From the NCBI GenBank assembly GCA_030278955.1, contig JAOANR010000005.1:37451105-37515104 (forward strand): 64,000 bases of DNA, read 5' to 3'. Below the pieces are notes generated by a model. The model made no database searches. It saw only the letters and a list, made by a program, of their open reading frames with translations, and was not told the origin of the DNA. Positions 46,629 to 59,161 of the stretch are shown here, piece after piece. The first letter of the stretch is position 1. Every line of letters starts with the position of its first letter. The DNA is from Hygrophila difformis (lineage: Eukaryota; Streptophyta; Magnoliopsida; Lamiales; Acanthaceae). The position numbers and the translations under genes were made by a program.

Positions 46629-47921
46629 TTGAGCCTGTTTGGAATGACTTTTTTCAAGTGCTTTTGGCTTTTGTTTCTGTCAAAAGCACTTTTGAAGAAA
46701 AAGAGTATTCGTTTTTGGCTTTTTAGAAAAAATAAAAGCACCTCGAAAAGCTGCAAAAGTGCTTCCGGGATAAGCAGTCTAGGGGCTACTTCTCCAAAAA
46801 GCAGAAGCCAAAAGCACTTAGTAATGTGTGCAGAGTCATAAATGCCCCTATTAATTTATTTAAATTACACTATAAATATATACTATCCTATATAAGTAGC
46901 ATATTCTTTTTAGTAATTTACACATTTCAAAAGTACTTTTCACTTTTACAGATCCAACACTCTTTTGAAAAAAAGCTATTTTTCAAACATTCCATCCAAA
47001 CACAAAAGTTACATGCTTATGCTTTTGGCTTTCATTTATGCTTCTGCTTTTTTAAAAGCCAATCCAAACGGGCCTTTTGGCTTTTGCTTCTGCCAAAAGC
47101 ACTTTTGAAGGAAAAATAGTGTTTGGTTGGGCTTTTTAGAAAAAGCAAAAGCACCTCGAAAAGCTGCAAAAATGCTTCTGGGCTGCTTCTCCGAAAAGCA
47201 AAAGCCCCAAACACCTAGTATTGTGTGGAAAGTCTTAAATGCCCCCACTAATATAGTACTATAAATATGTACTACTCTCATAAGTAGCATGTACTTTTGG
47301 TAATTAAAACATTACAAAAGTACTTTTCATCTTTACACACCCAAAAATGTTTTTTATTTTTTCAAACATTACATCCAAACACAAAGTTACGTACTTCTGC
47401 TTTTGGCTTTCACTTCTGCTTCTACTTCTCCTTTTGGTTTTTGTTTTTCTCAAAAGTCAATCCAATTTGGAATGGCTTTTGGAGGAGTGCTTTTGATTTT
47501 TGCTTTTGCCAAAAACATTTTTGATATAAAAGAGTCGTTTGTTTGAGCTTTAAAAAAAAAAAACAAAAGCAACTCGAGAAGCCAAAAAAGTGCTTCTGGG
47601 AGAAGCAGCTCAGGGGGTGCTTCTCCCAAAAGCAGAAGCCAAAAACACTTCGTAAAATGTGCAAAGACTTAAATACCCACACAACTTAATATAAATTACA
47701 CTATAAATATATCTTATTATCATATTAAGTAGCATGTCCTTTTTGGTAATTACTACATTCCAAAAGTACTTTTTATTTTTATTCATCCAAACATATTTTT
47801 TTTTAAAAAGTCGCTTTTCAAATATTTCATCCAAATACAAAAGTTGCATGCTTTTGCTTTTAACTTTTGCTTATACTTCTACTTTTGGCTTATGCTTTCT
47901 TCAAAATACAATCCAAACGGC
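46629..47921. mobile_element. Three head-to-tail MITE copies
   Basis: Three copies of the CCTGTTTGGAATGGCTTTT family abut each other: about 46629-47074, 47075-47465 and 47466-47921. Each contains the order TTTTGGCTTTTGCTTCTGCC, GCACTTTTGA, CTGCAAAAxTGCTTC, the phrase ACTATAAATAT, TTCCATCCAAACACAAA and AAAGCCAATCCAAACGG. Junctions share or lack part of the terminal repeat. No transposase is present. Confidence 0.8.
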
Positions 47922-49279
47922 CTGTACATGTAGAGTGTAGATGATCTTCTGTTCATTGAATGACATTAATTGTCAATAATTAATGTAAGAGGATGGGGTG
48001 AGGTGGCATGGTCCTAATGGATTTGGAAGTTGGCAGATCACCATTCACCACCCTATTTATTTTGAAGTGAAGGATGAATTACGTGGAGTAGTATATGATT
48101 AGGTACAGATTTAACCCCCACCCAACACATCATCCAGTTATAGAATAATTTCAGTCCCTTACAGAGCGGGTGTCAGAGCGTGTCAGTGAAATCCACATTC
48201 CGACACTGTCGTGTGTTCCATGCATCTCAATTTCATGTTTCACCTCCTTTATTTTCGTTTTTGCATTATTTCTTACCCTGTGGAATGCATTTGTTTTTCT
48301 TCTTCTCCTATACATATATATATATATATAATGGCATCAGTTTTTAGTTTTTACCTATGATGAGTTGACGACCTTATTTAATTTGTGCGGTAATGGCAAT
48401 TAGTAATAGACCAATCAATGACAAGTCACTGACTTTGTATATAGTAGTAGTAGTGTAGTACTGTGGATTCTGTACTCATAATCCTTAAAGTGTCGGTATA
48501 GACAATTGTTGGCGTGTCGAATATCAAACACGTAGAAATATAATGCATGAGACAGAGGAGGAAATTGTGTGCATATGACTCATGAACATACAGACATCAT
48601 GTATGTGATGATAATTGTGTGGTGTAATGGATGAAATAGTGAGTTTTGCGGGATGAAAGAATATGTAATGGGAGAGATGTTTTGTGCGATGTCTGCACAT
48701 GCATAATCTTAAAAAGGTTATACCGTAACACAATTGGAGGAAGGTGATCGAGGCGGATGTGATTCCAGTGCAGCTGCCTATACTGTGTTGTGAGGTGGCA
48801 TTTTTGTGATGTTTTGACACTAGTGTGAAGTGTGGGATCGTATTTGTCATGTCTTGGTTTTAGCTTTTAAAAATTTTAGTTTTCTTTTGTAAAGGAGTTT
48901 CGGTCAAACATCACAAAATTTATATCTATCATCACAAAAGATGTCGCACACATCACAATAACAATATTTGCCAACACACATTCCACAAACTTGAAAACTG
49001 TCACAAAATCTCTATATGCCATATGACTGTATATGCAGTTTGTTAATGGAGTCCGCATACAAACCCAAATTGGATCACGGCATTATATATTAAAGTAATA
49101 AGCAATCAACTTGCAATAAATCTCTTTGTATCGGCCTACCAAATACACACCGCTTTATTTGTGTTTTTTTTTAACCTTCCAATATCCTCTTTCAATAAAC
49201 CTCCACATCTAGCTGATAGGGTGGGTGTGTTATGCACAATTACTGGAGCTGTAAAGAAATTGTTGAGAGTTGAAACTTG
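47922..49279. other. Intergenic, no feature recognised
   Basis: About 1.3 kb with a short TA microsatellite (48315-48330) and otherwise ordinary AT-rich sequence. Small open frames here show no family signature, codon bias or splice structure that I can support. Confidence 0.5.
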
Positions 49280-49295
49280 AGGAATTGAAGATTTT

Positions 49296-49455
49296 TTTTT
49301 TTTTTAACAGCCTATACATACTAAGAAATGGGTGGTGGGGCCCATTCGACATAATTACAATGGGAGTGATAGGGGGTCTGGTGGGAATCGAACCCTCAAC
49401 CAGAAGGTTGAGAGTCGGGGAGCTTGACCACTTAGGTCAAGTTCCAATCATTCCC
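49296..49455 (-). mobile_element. tRNA-derived SINE, minus strand
   Basis: Read on the minus strand it begins GGGAATGATTGGAACTTGAC, has a perfect B-box GGTTCGATTCC (plus 49384-49394), and ends in GGCTGTTAAAAA and an A-run. The 16-bp duplication AGGAATTGAAGATTTT (49280-49295 and 49456-49471) is exact. It shares head and tail with the SINE at 46440-46568 but has a longer middle. Confidence 0.9.
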
Positions 49456-49981
49456 AGGAATTGAAGATTTTGATAAGGGCAAGTTTTTAATTTTATATAA
49501 AATATTTTATAAAGTATATCGGAGTTGTAGTTTTTAACAGTTAAACTAAATTGGAAAATAGCTTTCGAAAACTTCAAAAAATTACTAATGGGTATCTTCT
49601 ATTTGCATAACTTCTTTAACGTGACTTTTATTTGGATGTAAAATCTAAAACTATAAAAAAAAATTTCAAAAACTATAAAAAATAGTCTAACCCATCAATG
49701 GCAATTGGCATCGACTCTCTGCTACGATTAATGTATTTGGTGGCTGATTTTGAAATAAGCCTTAATTGTACATCTCATTCATGGCTCCACATAAAAAGAA
49801 AAGTCTAATTTAAGGTGCCCGGCCCAGCCAGCCCGACCCGCACACACGGGTTTAGCTTTAGCCATTTGGGTGTGAAATCCTTCTTACCCTTTACACAATT
49901 TATCTCCGCTTATATTTTGTAAAATTGTTCGAGATTGATAGTTTTTCCTACATGGAAGATGGAACACATTTAAAAGGGTAA

Positions 49982-50427
49982 GATTCTGTTTGTTTTGCCT
50001 TTTTTTTCTTTATTCTGAATTTTGTTTCATCCAAAAGTTATTTTTAAATTTTCAACCATTTGTTTTGACTTTTCTAAAAACGAAAATGATAAGCAAAAGT
50101 TGAAATTCTCGATTTTTTTAAAAAAGAAAATAGGCAGGGGTTACTTCCAGAAAAAAAAAAAAGAGAAACCACTTTAGGAATAAAAATACAAAATTATCCC
50201 TATCTAATAAGGAAATAAAATACAATAAATTGTAAGGACTCTTATAATATTGATGTCCTTTTTAATAATTTTAATATATGAAAGTCCTTCTACGTACAAT
50301 TTATCCAAATATATTTCCGTTGAAAAGCAACTTTCAATACTATCAATCCAAACAACTTTTTAGATTCCATCATTCTCCTTCTTCGACCGACTTCTCATAA
50401 TTTTCAAAAGTGAAAACAAACCGGCCC
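49982..50427. mobile_element. Candidate MITE with TAA duplication
   Basis: The left end GATTCTGTTTGTTTTGCC and right end in reverse GGGCCGGTTTGTTTTCAC are similar but imperfect. TAA flanks both (49979-49981 and 50428-50430). The interior carries AAAATGATAAGCAAAAG-type phrases without coding potential. It is probably Harbinger-type. Confidence 0.55.
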
Positions 50428-50574
50428 TAATTTTACAATACCCTTGTTTTCCTTTTTCAACAAATTAAAATGCTTCTATATGTAATGAATACAATAGATA
50501 TGGTGAACTGAGTCGGGTAATTTCATATTTTAAAACGGTAAAGCCCCACAACCTCTGATTGACCATGTAACTAA

Positions 50575-50734
50575 GAGGATGTTTGGATAAGAAAATGAAT
50601 TATCTGATTATTTCGTTTTCAAAATATAGATAATCAGTTTAACCGCAAAAAATTGTGCTGCAAATTTGATTATTTGCATTTTAAAAATACAATAATCAGA
50701 TAATCTATTTCATATCACTCATCCAAACACCCAC
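50575..50734. mobile_element. Short MITE with long inverted repeat
   Basis: A 160-bp foldback from GAGGATGTTTGGAT to ATCCAAACACCCAC, flanked by TAA (50572-50574 and 50735-50737). Its arms continue inward through AATTATCTGATTAT and ATAATCAGATAATCTATTTC, so most of the element can pair. Confidence 0.8.
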
Positions 50735-50737
50735 TAA

Positions 50738-51146
50738 GGCCACATGTGTAATTCTAACCTAACACAATTATTAATGTGTCGGATTTGGGTTGAACCCTCT
50801 AACCCCCTTATAGGTGTACTTAAATTTGTTTACTCAAGTAACTCGAAATCGACTTATTTAACATGTTTAATCGGCTTATGATATGGGTTTGGGTTGACCC
50901 ATTTAACATGTTTACTCGAAATAAGATTGTATTTTATTTTTCATAGTGCATGGAATCAAATGAAGTTATATTTGCTATAAGAAAATCACTCCTATTTATT
51001 TATTTAATTTTATATAAAAAATTATCAACATATATGTTGTTATGCTCCGATTTTTTTCAGTAATTATTAAAATAATGTAATATAAATTATAATAATTAAT
51101 GAAAATGATAGTGTTCAAAGTTTAAATAAGCACAAATTCCATACTT
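50738..51146. other. Intergenic, AT-rich
   Basis: No gene or element recognised between the MITE and the LINE target duplication. It contains a short repeated ATTTAACATGTTTA phrase. Confidence 0.5.
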
Positions 51147-51254
51147 TGAAACTAAAGCTTTTTTTTTTGGTAACAAGCCTAAAAAGGCTGGCAAAGGGAA
51201 AGGAAACAAAACGAAAAAGAAGAAAAAATCGAAAGCAAGAAAACAGAATAACAA

Positions 51255-54200
51255 CTAGCAACGACAAAATTTCAAGCCTGAGGCATCCTTAGCTAACGAC
51301 GCCACACACTCATCCGGAGGAAATGCCCAAGTGGTATAAAACTCCTCTTCCGACGCAGCTTTCTTCGCCAATCCATCCGCAACCTGATTACCTTCCCGGA
51401 AAACATGGCGGATAGATCCTTGCAGCGCACGTAGCTTCTCTCTGATCACCCAAATCATGGGCCAAAACCGATGTCGGAGCGCCGCCCCTCCTTGAATTAA
51501 ATGAATCCCTTCCAGCGAGTCGGAATACACATGCACACCATGAGCTCCCTGCTGCGCAGCCATCAACAAACCCTCCTTGATCGCCGTCAGCTCCACTTCT
51601 AACACAGTCCGTTGCCCACGCTGGCCGCTACATGCCCGAAGAAAGTCGCCAGCCGCCGTGCGGAGGATGGCAGCAAACCCGGACCTACCCTCTTCCTTCA
51701 AGACACACCCATCCGTGTGCAGTACAACTCCCACCACATCCTCCTCCTTCCAACTAACATACTGAATAATCGAGTGATGCCCCCCCGATGGTGCATTCTT
51801 TTTCACCGCATTCACAAACCAGCGGCCCTTTTGCAACAGCCTTTCCCAATCATTGTTACATCCTTTAAGCACCCTACTATTACGTTCGCACCAAATGACC
51901 CATAGAAAACCGAGAAACACCACCCCGAAGGTCCTCGTAGCCCACTGCAGCCACCACCGAACCTCCCCCGTCTGCACTATATTAATATGCATAGCCTCCA
52001 GGAGACCAACTCGCCTCCAGATGTCCCGAGCCCAGTTACACAAGAACAAGGCATGTTTCCAGTCTTCGGCACACTCACCACAAACCATGCAGAGCGGAGA
52101 ATTGGCCAAGTTCCGATCATACCTCAACTTATTTAGAGGCAGTGCGTCATGGCTAATAAGCCAAAGCAGAAGACCAACTTTCTCCGGTATCCAAGCTTTC
52201 CACATCCACCCCCAATCGCCATTACCCTCATCCAAGCGTTGAAGCCACCTATACCCCGACGCCACAGAATAAATGCCCTTCACCTCGCTACTCCAATGCA
52301 CAGCGTCCGAGACTTCCGCCTCCAACTGAGGCACTGGCATCGCCCTAATATCATCCTTAGCGCTGCATGGCAGCCCTGAATACAGCTGATCCAGAGACCA
52401 ACGATGATTGACAATAACATCACAGACTCGTATGCCCACATCCTGATAATGAACAAAGGGTACTTTGTCACATAATCGTCCACCTCTCCACCAATTTGAA
52501 TACCAAAAAAGACAAGTACCCCTCCCCAACCTCACACCATAACCCATCTCCAACAGCGCACTAACCTTACATAAAGTCTTCCACCATTTCGTCCCTCTGT
52601 AATGATCTTTAGGAAATTGGCATGCTGGAACGTCATATTTATCTCTCGCCACTTGAACCCAGAGTTTATCCGTAGACATCAGGAAATGCCATAGCTGCCG
52701 CCCCAGCAAAGCTACATTCATAGCTCTCGTTTGTCGGATCCCCAAACCCCCAAATTTCCTTGGCTTGGCAACTGTCTCCCAATTCACCAAATGGAGACCT
52801 CGATCACTGGCCCCTTTCCAAATCCATCTCCTTATTAACTTGTCTATGGCCGAGGCAACTGCTACAGGAAGCAAGTGTAACTGCATCCCATACACCGGCA
52901 CAGACGCCAACACAGCCCGAGCTTTAGTGATACGCCCCGCTTTGTTTAAAAGGAACGACGACCATCCACTCAATTTGCGCTCCAATGTCCGAAGAAGCTC
53001 ATCAAAGTGGCCGATCCTCATGCGACCATGAATAATAGGAAAACCCAAGTATCGCCCCAAATTATCCGTAATATCAATGTTCAACTTAGACCTTAGCCAC
53101 CCTTTCTCCACCTCCGTGACATCCGGAGAACAAAACGAAACAGACTTGGCCGAATTAATATAGAGGCCTGACCTCGACCCAAATCTCGCTAAAGTGGATG
53201 CCATACACCCAATACTGGCTTCATCCAATGCGGAGCAAAAAATAAGATCATCGGCGAACATCAAATGGGAAATACCCACACCACCCCTCTTTAGACGAAG
53301 CGGATCCCAACGGCCCTCCGCCACCTCCTCCAAAACCATTCGAGTTAGTTTCTCCATGACGATCACAAACAAATATGGCGACAGGGGATCCCCTTGGCGC
53401 AAGCCACGACCAGCCTTAACAACAGGTAGAGGCGATCCATTGAACAAGATCGCAAACTGGGAACTACGGACGCAAGCCATCACCACCTGGAGCACACGGC
53501 CAGGCAGTTGCATCTCCTTGAGGCAGTCCTCTAAAAAATCCCATCGAACAGTGTCATAAGCCTTGGCCAAATCAATTTTCACTACAACCCCTCGAACAGA
53601 AGAGCGAGCATGTTCCAGTGTAGAGACAATTTCCTGTAACAGGACACCATTATCCGCAGTGCCCCTCCCCGGCAGAAAAGCCGACTGAAACGGACTAATA
53701 TAACTCTTCAAAATAGGGCGAAGCCGATTCACCAATACTTTAGTAATGAACTTAAACGAAACATTGCATAAAGTAAGAGGCCTGAATTGACTGATAACAC
53801 GCGGAACCTCCACCTTCGGCAGCAAGCAAAGGAAAGCATTTGAAATATCCCCTGGCAGCGCTCCCGAAGCCATGACCGACCTCACCATGTTCAAGATAGC
53901 ACCCCCCAACAGATCCCAGTTAGCTTTATAAAAGGCCGCTGGGAAACCATCCAGTCCGGGAGCAGCGTACGGGCGCATCTGAGCCAACGCCGACTCCACT
54001 TCATCCAGGGTGACCTCCCTATCCAAATTATCCATACGATCCGAAGCAATGGCAGGAAGAACAAGCAACACCGCCCCAACCGGGTCATCCTCCCTCGCTG
54101 CAAACATCTCGCTAAAGTGATTGAAAATATGTTGTTGCAAAACATCCGGTCGTTGTTCCCAAGAGCCATCCCCGAACTCTAAGCCATCTATATGATTTCT

Positions 54201-55318
54201 TTTCCGATGCACTTTAGTTTTGGCATGGAAGTACTTGGTGTTCCGGTCCCCAAATTTCACCCACTTATCCCGGGATTTTTGAAACCATAACATCTCTTCT
54301 TCAAGCAAGAGAACCTCAAGTTCTGCTTTCAACTCACCAAGCAACCGATTCATCCACGCCGAATCCACCCATGCCATTCTTTGCTCAAGTCCATGAATTC
54401 GTCTCTTAATCCTCCTCTTACGATCCCTGAGATTGCCAAAAACGCTAGCATTAAACTCAAGAGATTTGGCTTGAACCGATCCCAAAAGCTCAGGCACCTC
54501 AGCCCCCTGCCCCTCCACGCATTCGGCCACCACCTTTTTGTAATCTGCATGGAGTTGCCATGCAGCTTCCCATCTAAATGGACGTTGAACAGGAGCCCGA
54601 ATCTGCCGGCCACACTTCACTTGAACTGGACAATGATCAGAGCCCAACCTAGGAAGATGGTGCACGCTGCCTCCCTCAAACATGTTCAACAATCAAAATT
54701 GATAACACACCTATCCAACCTCTTGAATATACGTCGCCCCTCACCCACACTCCGAGTCCATGTGAAGGGACTACCCGTGGTGTGGGCAGAGAAGACACCA
54801 CAACTATCAAGAACTTGCCTTAACTCCATAGCCCGGTCCGCCAAATATACTCCACCCTCCACCTCATGTTCCGCAAGTATCTCATTCCAATCGCCAATAA
54901 CTAGCCACGGCCCCTCGATGTTACTGGCCAGGTCACCAAGACTCTCCCAATCCAACTTACGACGTTGGTAGTTAGGGTTAGTATAGATAGCCGAAAGACA
55001 CCACCTCATACTACCCTGTTGAAGTTCAAGAGTAATAATCCTCTCCCGAACGTCCCAAATACTCCACTGACAAGGGATAGCTAGATTAACCAAAACCCAC
55101 AGTCCACCCCCCAATCCTACCGCCTCCTGGATACACGCTTGAACGTAACCCAACCGAAGAAAGAAACTCCGAACCCTATCAAATTTTCCTTTGGGCTCCA
55201 TACAACAAAGAATATCCGGTCTATATTCACGAACAAGATCACTCACCCACCTCTGAGCCGTCCTACTCATAACGCCACAGACGTTCCATGAAATAATGCT
55301 AAAATCCTTAAACATCAT
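51255..55318 (-). CDS. LINE ORF2: endonuclease, RT, RNase H
   Basis: The protein that nicks the target, reverse-transcribes LINE RNA and carries a plant-type RNase H. It starts MMFKDFSIISWNVCGVMS, an APE-like endonuclease with WNVCG, MEPKG and the GDWNEI motif. A one-base deletion near 54690 splits this from the rest; beyond it LGSDHCP completes the endonuclease. The RT follows with AAPGLDGFPAAFYK, RPLTLCNVSFKFITKVLVNR, FLPGRGTADNG, KIDLAKAYDTV, GLRQGDPLSPYLF and FADDLIF. Then come a zf-RVT segment (CMVCGECAEDWKHALFLC) and RNase H with HTDGC, ELTAIKEGL, YSDSLE and GNQVADGLAKK. The stop is at 51255. The start is chosen from the homologous position in the LINE at 30192. Confidence 0.92.
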
Positions 55319-55352
55319 AACACAAAAAAGAAACACCACCACACCGACCCCC

Positions 55353-56798
55353 TTAACTGGACTGGTAACAAGTGTCGGCCGCATCAGCCCACGACTCCGA
55401 CGTCTTACTCTCTACAACAGTATCTATATGACGGCCGTCCTCAAACGGGTGATCGGCCAGCATGGCCAACCCCCCCATTCCTCCATGCATACGTGGGGTG
55501 TCCTCAACCTCAACCCCACAATCACCCTGCGAGTCCACTCGAGCCCTTTTGTTGCCTGGCTGAGCTCCTCTCTTCCCCGTCCCTATACCTATCTGCTGCT
55601 GCCGGCCGAATGCTGGCGCATGAACCAGAGCCAAAGGAGCAGGCAACCCTACCCCCTGATCACCCCCTTTAACCTCCACCGCCTCTCCTGCTCGCAACCC
55701 CTCACCACCTCGCCCATCACCCTCGCCAAAACCACCATCCGCCCTAGGCAGCGGCACAGCCCCCACGCGACCCTTACGCCCAGGCCTGTTCCTACGCCTA
55801 ACCACCGTAGTCCATTCCCCATACACATCTCCAACCTCTTCCCGAAGCTGCCCGTCCGCCATAACCTCATCCCCCTCGTGCGTATCCCCCTTATCCGCCA
55901 CAGCCTTCCCCGGTCTCTGTCTGAATTCCGGAGTCTCAACCACCCTCTCCTCCTCCTCCTGGGCCTCCCCAGCCCCCTGCGGTACCCCCTGATCCTGTCC
56001 TGCGGCCTTAGCCTTGCCCGGACACCCCCCCTCTAAGTGACCATACTTACCGCACGCGGTACATATGAGGTGGAGCCCTTCATAGGAAACCAAAACCCAC
56101 TTGCCATTAATCAACAACTTCCCCACAACCGGCTTCTCGAGATCAATCACAACACATACCCTCGCGAACCTCCCCTTATCTGTAGTGCTCGTACTCGGAT
56201 CAAACTTAACCACGTCGCCAATGCCCGACGCCAGAGCCCACAGGATATCCGTCTTATACCGGTGCATCTTCAGGCCATTGAGACGCGCCCAAACCATAGT
56301 TTTCGTAACCTTAGTCGTAGCCGGATCAAATTCCCTCGACCATGGCATGATCGCAAGGTAGTGGTCGAACACCATCCAGGCGCCTCCGTTAACCACCCTC
56401 TCCCGATCCTCCATCGATCCAAACCTCGCGATAAAACACCCATAACCGACGTCAATCAAATCCATCTTCCCCTTAGGCTTCCAAACAGCTTTCAACCTAT
56501 CCTTCAATGCCATATATCCCACATACCTTCCGAGAACCTTTACCACCAATGTCGACTCCCAGTCCCTACTTGCTTCCAACTCCACACTCTCGTCAATTTC
56601 AAAACATGGGATCGACGGGTTACCATCAACAAAGGACTTCTTGATCAACCCCTCCGCAATAAGGTCGCGCTTGGGAGCAAGTGGCGTCGGCGGCTCCGCT
56701 TGTTCTTTCATGATGTCGCAGAAAGTTCGAATCTTGGGCGTTGACGAAGACGACCCCGGAGGGTCCCCAGGAGAATCGTCAGAGAAAACCCTAGACAT
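55353..56798 (-). CDS. LINE ORF1: DUF4283, zinc-knuckle gag-like protein
   Basis: A 481-residue RNA-binding protein expected to coat LINE RNA. It starts MSRVFSDDSPGDPPG. RDLIAEGLIKKSFVDGNPSI opens the DUF4283 domain (about residues 40-170), which includes YMALKDRLKAVWKP, FIARFGSMEDRERV and FDHYLAIMPWSREF. A CCHC knuckle CTACGKYGHLEGGC lies near residue 245. A long basic and glycine-rich linker and an acidic C terminus (FEDGRHIDTVVESKTSESW) follow. The frame is fully open, longer and far better preserved than its relative at 27759. It ends 34 bases before the ORF2 start. Confidence 0.92.
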   Translation of the reverse strand: MSRVFSDDSPGDPPGSSSSTPKIRTFCDIMKEQAEPPTPLAPKRDLIAEGLIKKSFVDGNPSIPCFEIDESVELEASRDWESTLVVKVLGRYVGYMALKDRLKAVWKPKGKMDLIDVGYGCFIARFGSMEDRERVVNGGAWMVFDHYLAIMPWSREFDPATTKVTKTMVWARLNGLKMHRYKTDILWALASGIGDVVKFDPSTSTTDKGRFARVCVVIDLEKPVVGKLLINGKWVLVSYEGLHLICTACGKYGHLEGGCPGKAKAAGQDQGVPQGAGEAQEEEERVVETPEFRQRPGKAVADKGDTHEGDEVMADGQLREEVGDVYGEWTTVVRRRNRPGRKGRVGAVPLPRADGGFGEGDGRGGEGLRAGEAVEVKGGDQGVGLPAPLALVHAPAFGRQQQIGIGTGKRGAQPGNKRARVDSQGDCGVEVEDTPRMHGGMGGLAMLADHPFEDGRHIDTVVESKTSESWADAADTCYQSS

Positions 56799-56860
56799 CG
56801 AAGCTCATAAGTTTTAGTCAATTAAATCTTTTGAAATCAAGGTATGAAACTAAAGCTTTT

Positions 56861-59158
56861 ATATAATGAAAAAAGGGGAACTCATTTTGAAAGAAATCTA
56901 AAAATTAGTATGATAGATCAAGATTTTACGAATTTTAGTGATTGCTCATTTTAAATTAATTCAGTGATAGAATAATTCTCCGTGGACTTCAACTATTCAA
57001 AGACATAGATTATACTTTATCCTTTCTTTTAATAACTATCTCATTTCTTCATTTCTTTAATAAATTAAAAAAATTTTAAGAAATCATATGTTGATCATCA
57101 TTCATTAAGTAATAGTGTCAGTATATATATATATATATATATTATTGTTATTTTAATAGTCTAATGATTATGTTTTTATGTTTAAAATATGCTTATGTTT
57201 TCAGTTTCTTTTTACATAAAAGATTAAGAGAAAATTTTACAGTATAATTTTGTTATGCTCAATAATTTGTTTTAATATTTTTTTGGAGGATATAAATTTA
57301 AGATATACATATACACTCTAACTGTAGCAAACGTTTGAATGTGTAGTCTAGCTCCATCTAAAACTCATTCAAACTAGTTTCCTATTTTCGTACCCCTCTT
57401 GCTTATGTTTGCTTCAAAGCATTCATACTGAAATTTGGATTCACTAAAGATGGTAATGGAGATACACATTCTAAAACTAGTAGTCAAATGTTTCACTAAG
57501 TGATGGGTGAGGTTCCATCTCCATCAACCCTCTATCTCTCCCTTCTTTCCCTTTATAAATGGTGGCTTTAAATTCCATGTTTAACAAAAACAAAACTCTA
57601 GACCTTTAATTTTGAGGATTTCATAATCTTAATTACTAAGCGATGTATAGTTTAAAAGTTGTTAGATAATGGAAATGAGGTTCCAATTCAAAAATTATAT
57701 TCAATATGGGACTTGTTCAACACCTTCTCAAATGACATTTATATAGTACCCTTTTTAAAGTAGTGGTCGACTATTTCAAACTCATCCGGTGTAGTTTCTG
57801 GTATGTCTCTTTCCCAAACGTTAGTAGACAGTAGTTACACCAGTTAATGCATCCACATGCCCACATGCAACCATGGGATCTCATCCAACAAATGACCACC
57901 CCCCCACCCCCCCCCCCCCCCCCCCCCCCAGCAAAAAAAAAAAAAAAAAAAAAAAAAACCCATTCCATATAACTTTAAAAGTTGGCACAGCTTTCAACAA
58001 TAGAAGAATTCTTTTTTTTTTTCCTATTTTTTTAACTTAAAAGAAGTGAGTTCCACCTTACAATATATATATATATTTTGGCTGCATTTTGGGGGAAAAA
58101 AAACTCTTAACATTTAACATTTAGCTTTTGAAATACAAAATATCAAATACATGTTTCACTCTAACCACGAAACTCTAATATCTAAAGGCTACGTAAACCT
58201 TCTCAGTTTTTAGTTTTTCAAACTCTGACCTAGCTCTAAATTCTAATACTAAACACTATTACCCAAAAACTATACAATTTAAAACTATATTTTCACCATT
58301 ATATAACTCCAAACTACAAACTCTCATTATTTTTGAAACTTAGGCTTTGAGTCCGACATTTTAAATGTTAGGACACTTTCATCACAACCAAAAGTAAAAG
58401 AGATTAAGGAACCTAAGCCGAAACATACTCGATGGATAATCTTGGCAGTCAAGCTATATTTTGAATGTGAATGGTTTCAATTGATTTTGGGGTTGGGATC
58501 AATCGTCTAATAATTTTTTGTGGCCTTGTTTTTATAAACAAAATGAGGTCCACTTATAATATTTAAAAAAATCCTTCGGATCAGCTGTGTTCTTCACTTT
58601 CTGTGGATGCTCTTGGGACATGTTTCCCTCCGTTTCTTCACTAGCACCGTGTTTTCTATTTCTCCTTTTCAATATAATGTAGTATTCAAAAACAAAAAGG
58701 AAAAAGAAAAATAGGAGTACTATCTAAATGTATACCTGTGGGCTGCGGCAAACGGTTTCTTATAAACTAATGTAGTACATAAGATTCTGACGTCAGTCTA
58801 CCTAAAAATCTCAACATTTAATTACACGTAGATACCACTTTTAATTTTTGGAATCATTTATGCTCACGAAATAATCTTACCATTACATATATATGTTTTT
58901 TAAAGAGGAAAAGAAAAATTGAATCCATTCCACAACGATACTTTGATATCTCTTTTAGAATATATCTTCCGAAAGTGAAATCTCATTTTCTGCATTTGCT
59001 ATCGATTATTGATCATTTTTCAGATTTTCAGAATTTTACTGTAGGAATTATTCGCAAATGTTATGAGTTCATTTGTGATTTGACAGGGGACTTCTATGGC
59101 ATTGGATACATTAAATAATACTACCATGAAATTAAACTGATGTGTCTTTACAAAGGAC
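56861..59158. other. Intergenic region
   Basis: About 2.3 kb of AT-rich sequence without a supported gene. It has a TA microsatellite at 57123-57142, a homopolymer pair at 57898-57958 and some TA repeats near 58065. The open frame opposite the C-run is an artefact of the homopolymers. Confidence 0.55.
57898..57958. repeat. Poly-C tract followed by poly-A tract
   Basis: A C-run of about 30 bases, interrupted once near its start by A, is followed by AG and a run of about 26 A. Such a tract may form G-quadruplex or i-motif structures, and its exact length is unreliable in sequencing. Confidence 0.9.
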
Positions 59159-59161
59159 TTA

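Larger units (their letters stand above)
51147..56860 (-). mobile_element. Nearly intact L1 LINE, minus strand
   Basis: The bounds include the exact 16-bp duplication TGAAACTAAAGCTTTT (51147-51162 and 56845-56860). On the minus strand it has a ~46-base leader, ORF1 (56798-55353), a 34-base gap, ORF2 (55318-51255), a 3' hairpin AGCCTAAAAAGGCT (51176-51189) and a short A-tail abutting the duplication. It is much more GC-rich than its surroundings. The intact duplication and nearly open frames indicate a recent insertion. One frameshift near 54690 is the only visible lesion. Confidence 0.95.

Noticed and set aside
51577..56744. Many plus-strand frames across the minus-strand LINE
   Set aside because: They are antisense shadows of ORF1 and ORF2.
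57771..57968. Glycine and phenylalanine-rich minus-strand frame
   Set aside because: It is the translation of the C and A homopolymers.
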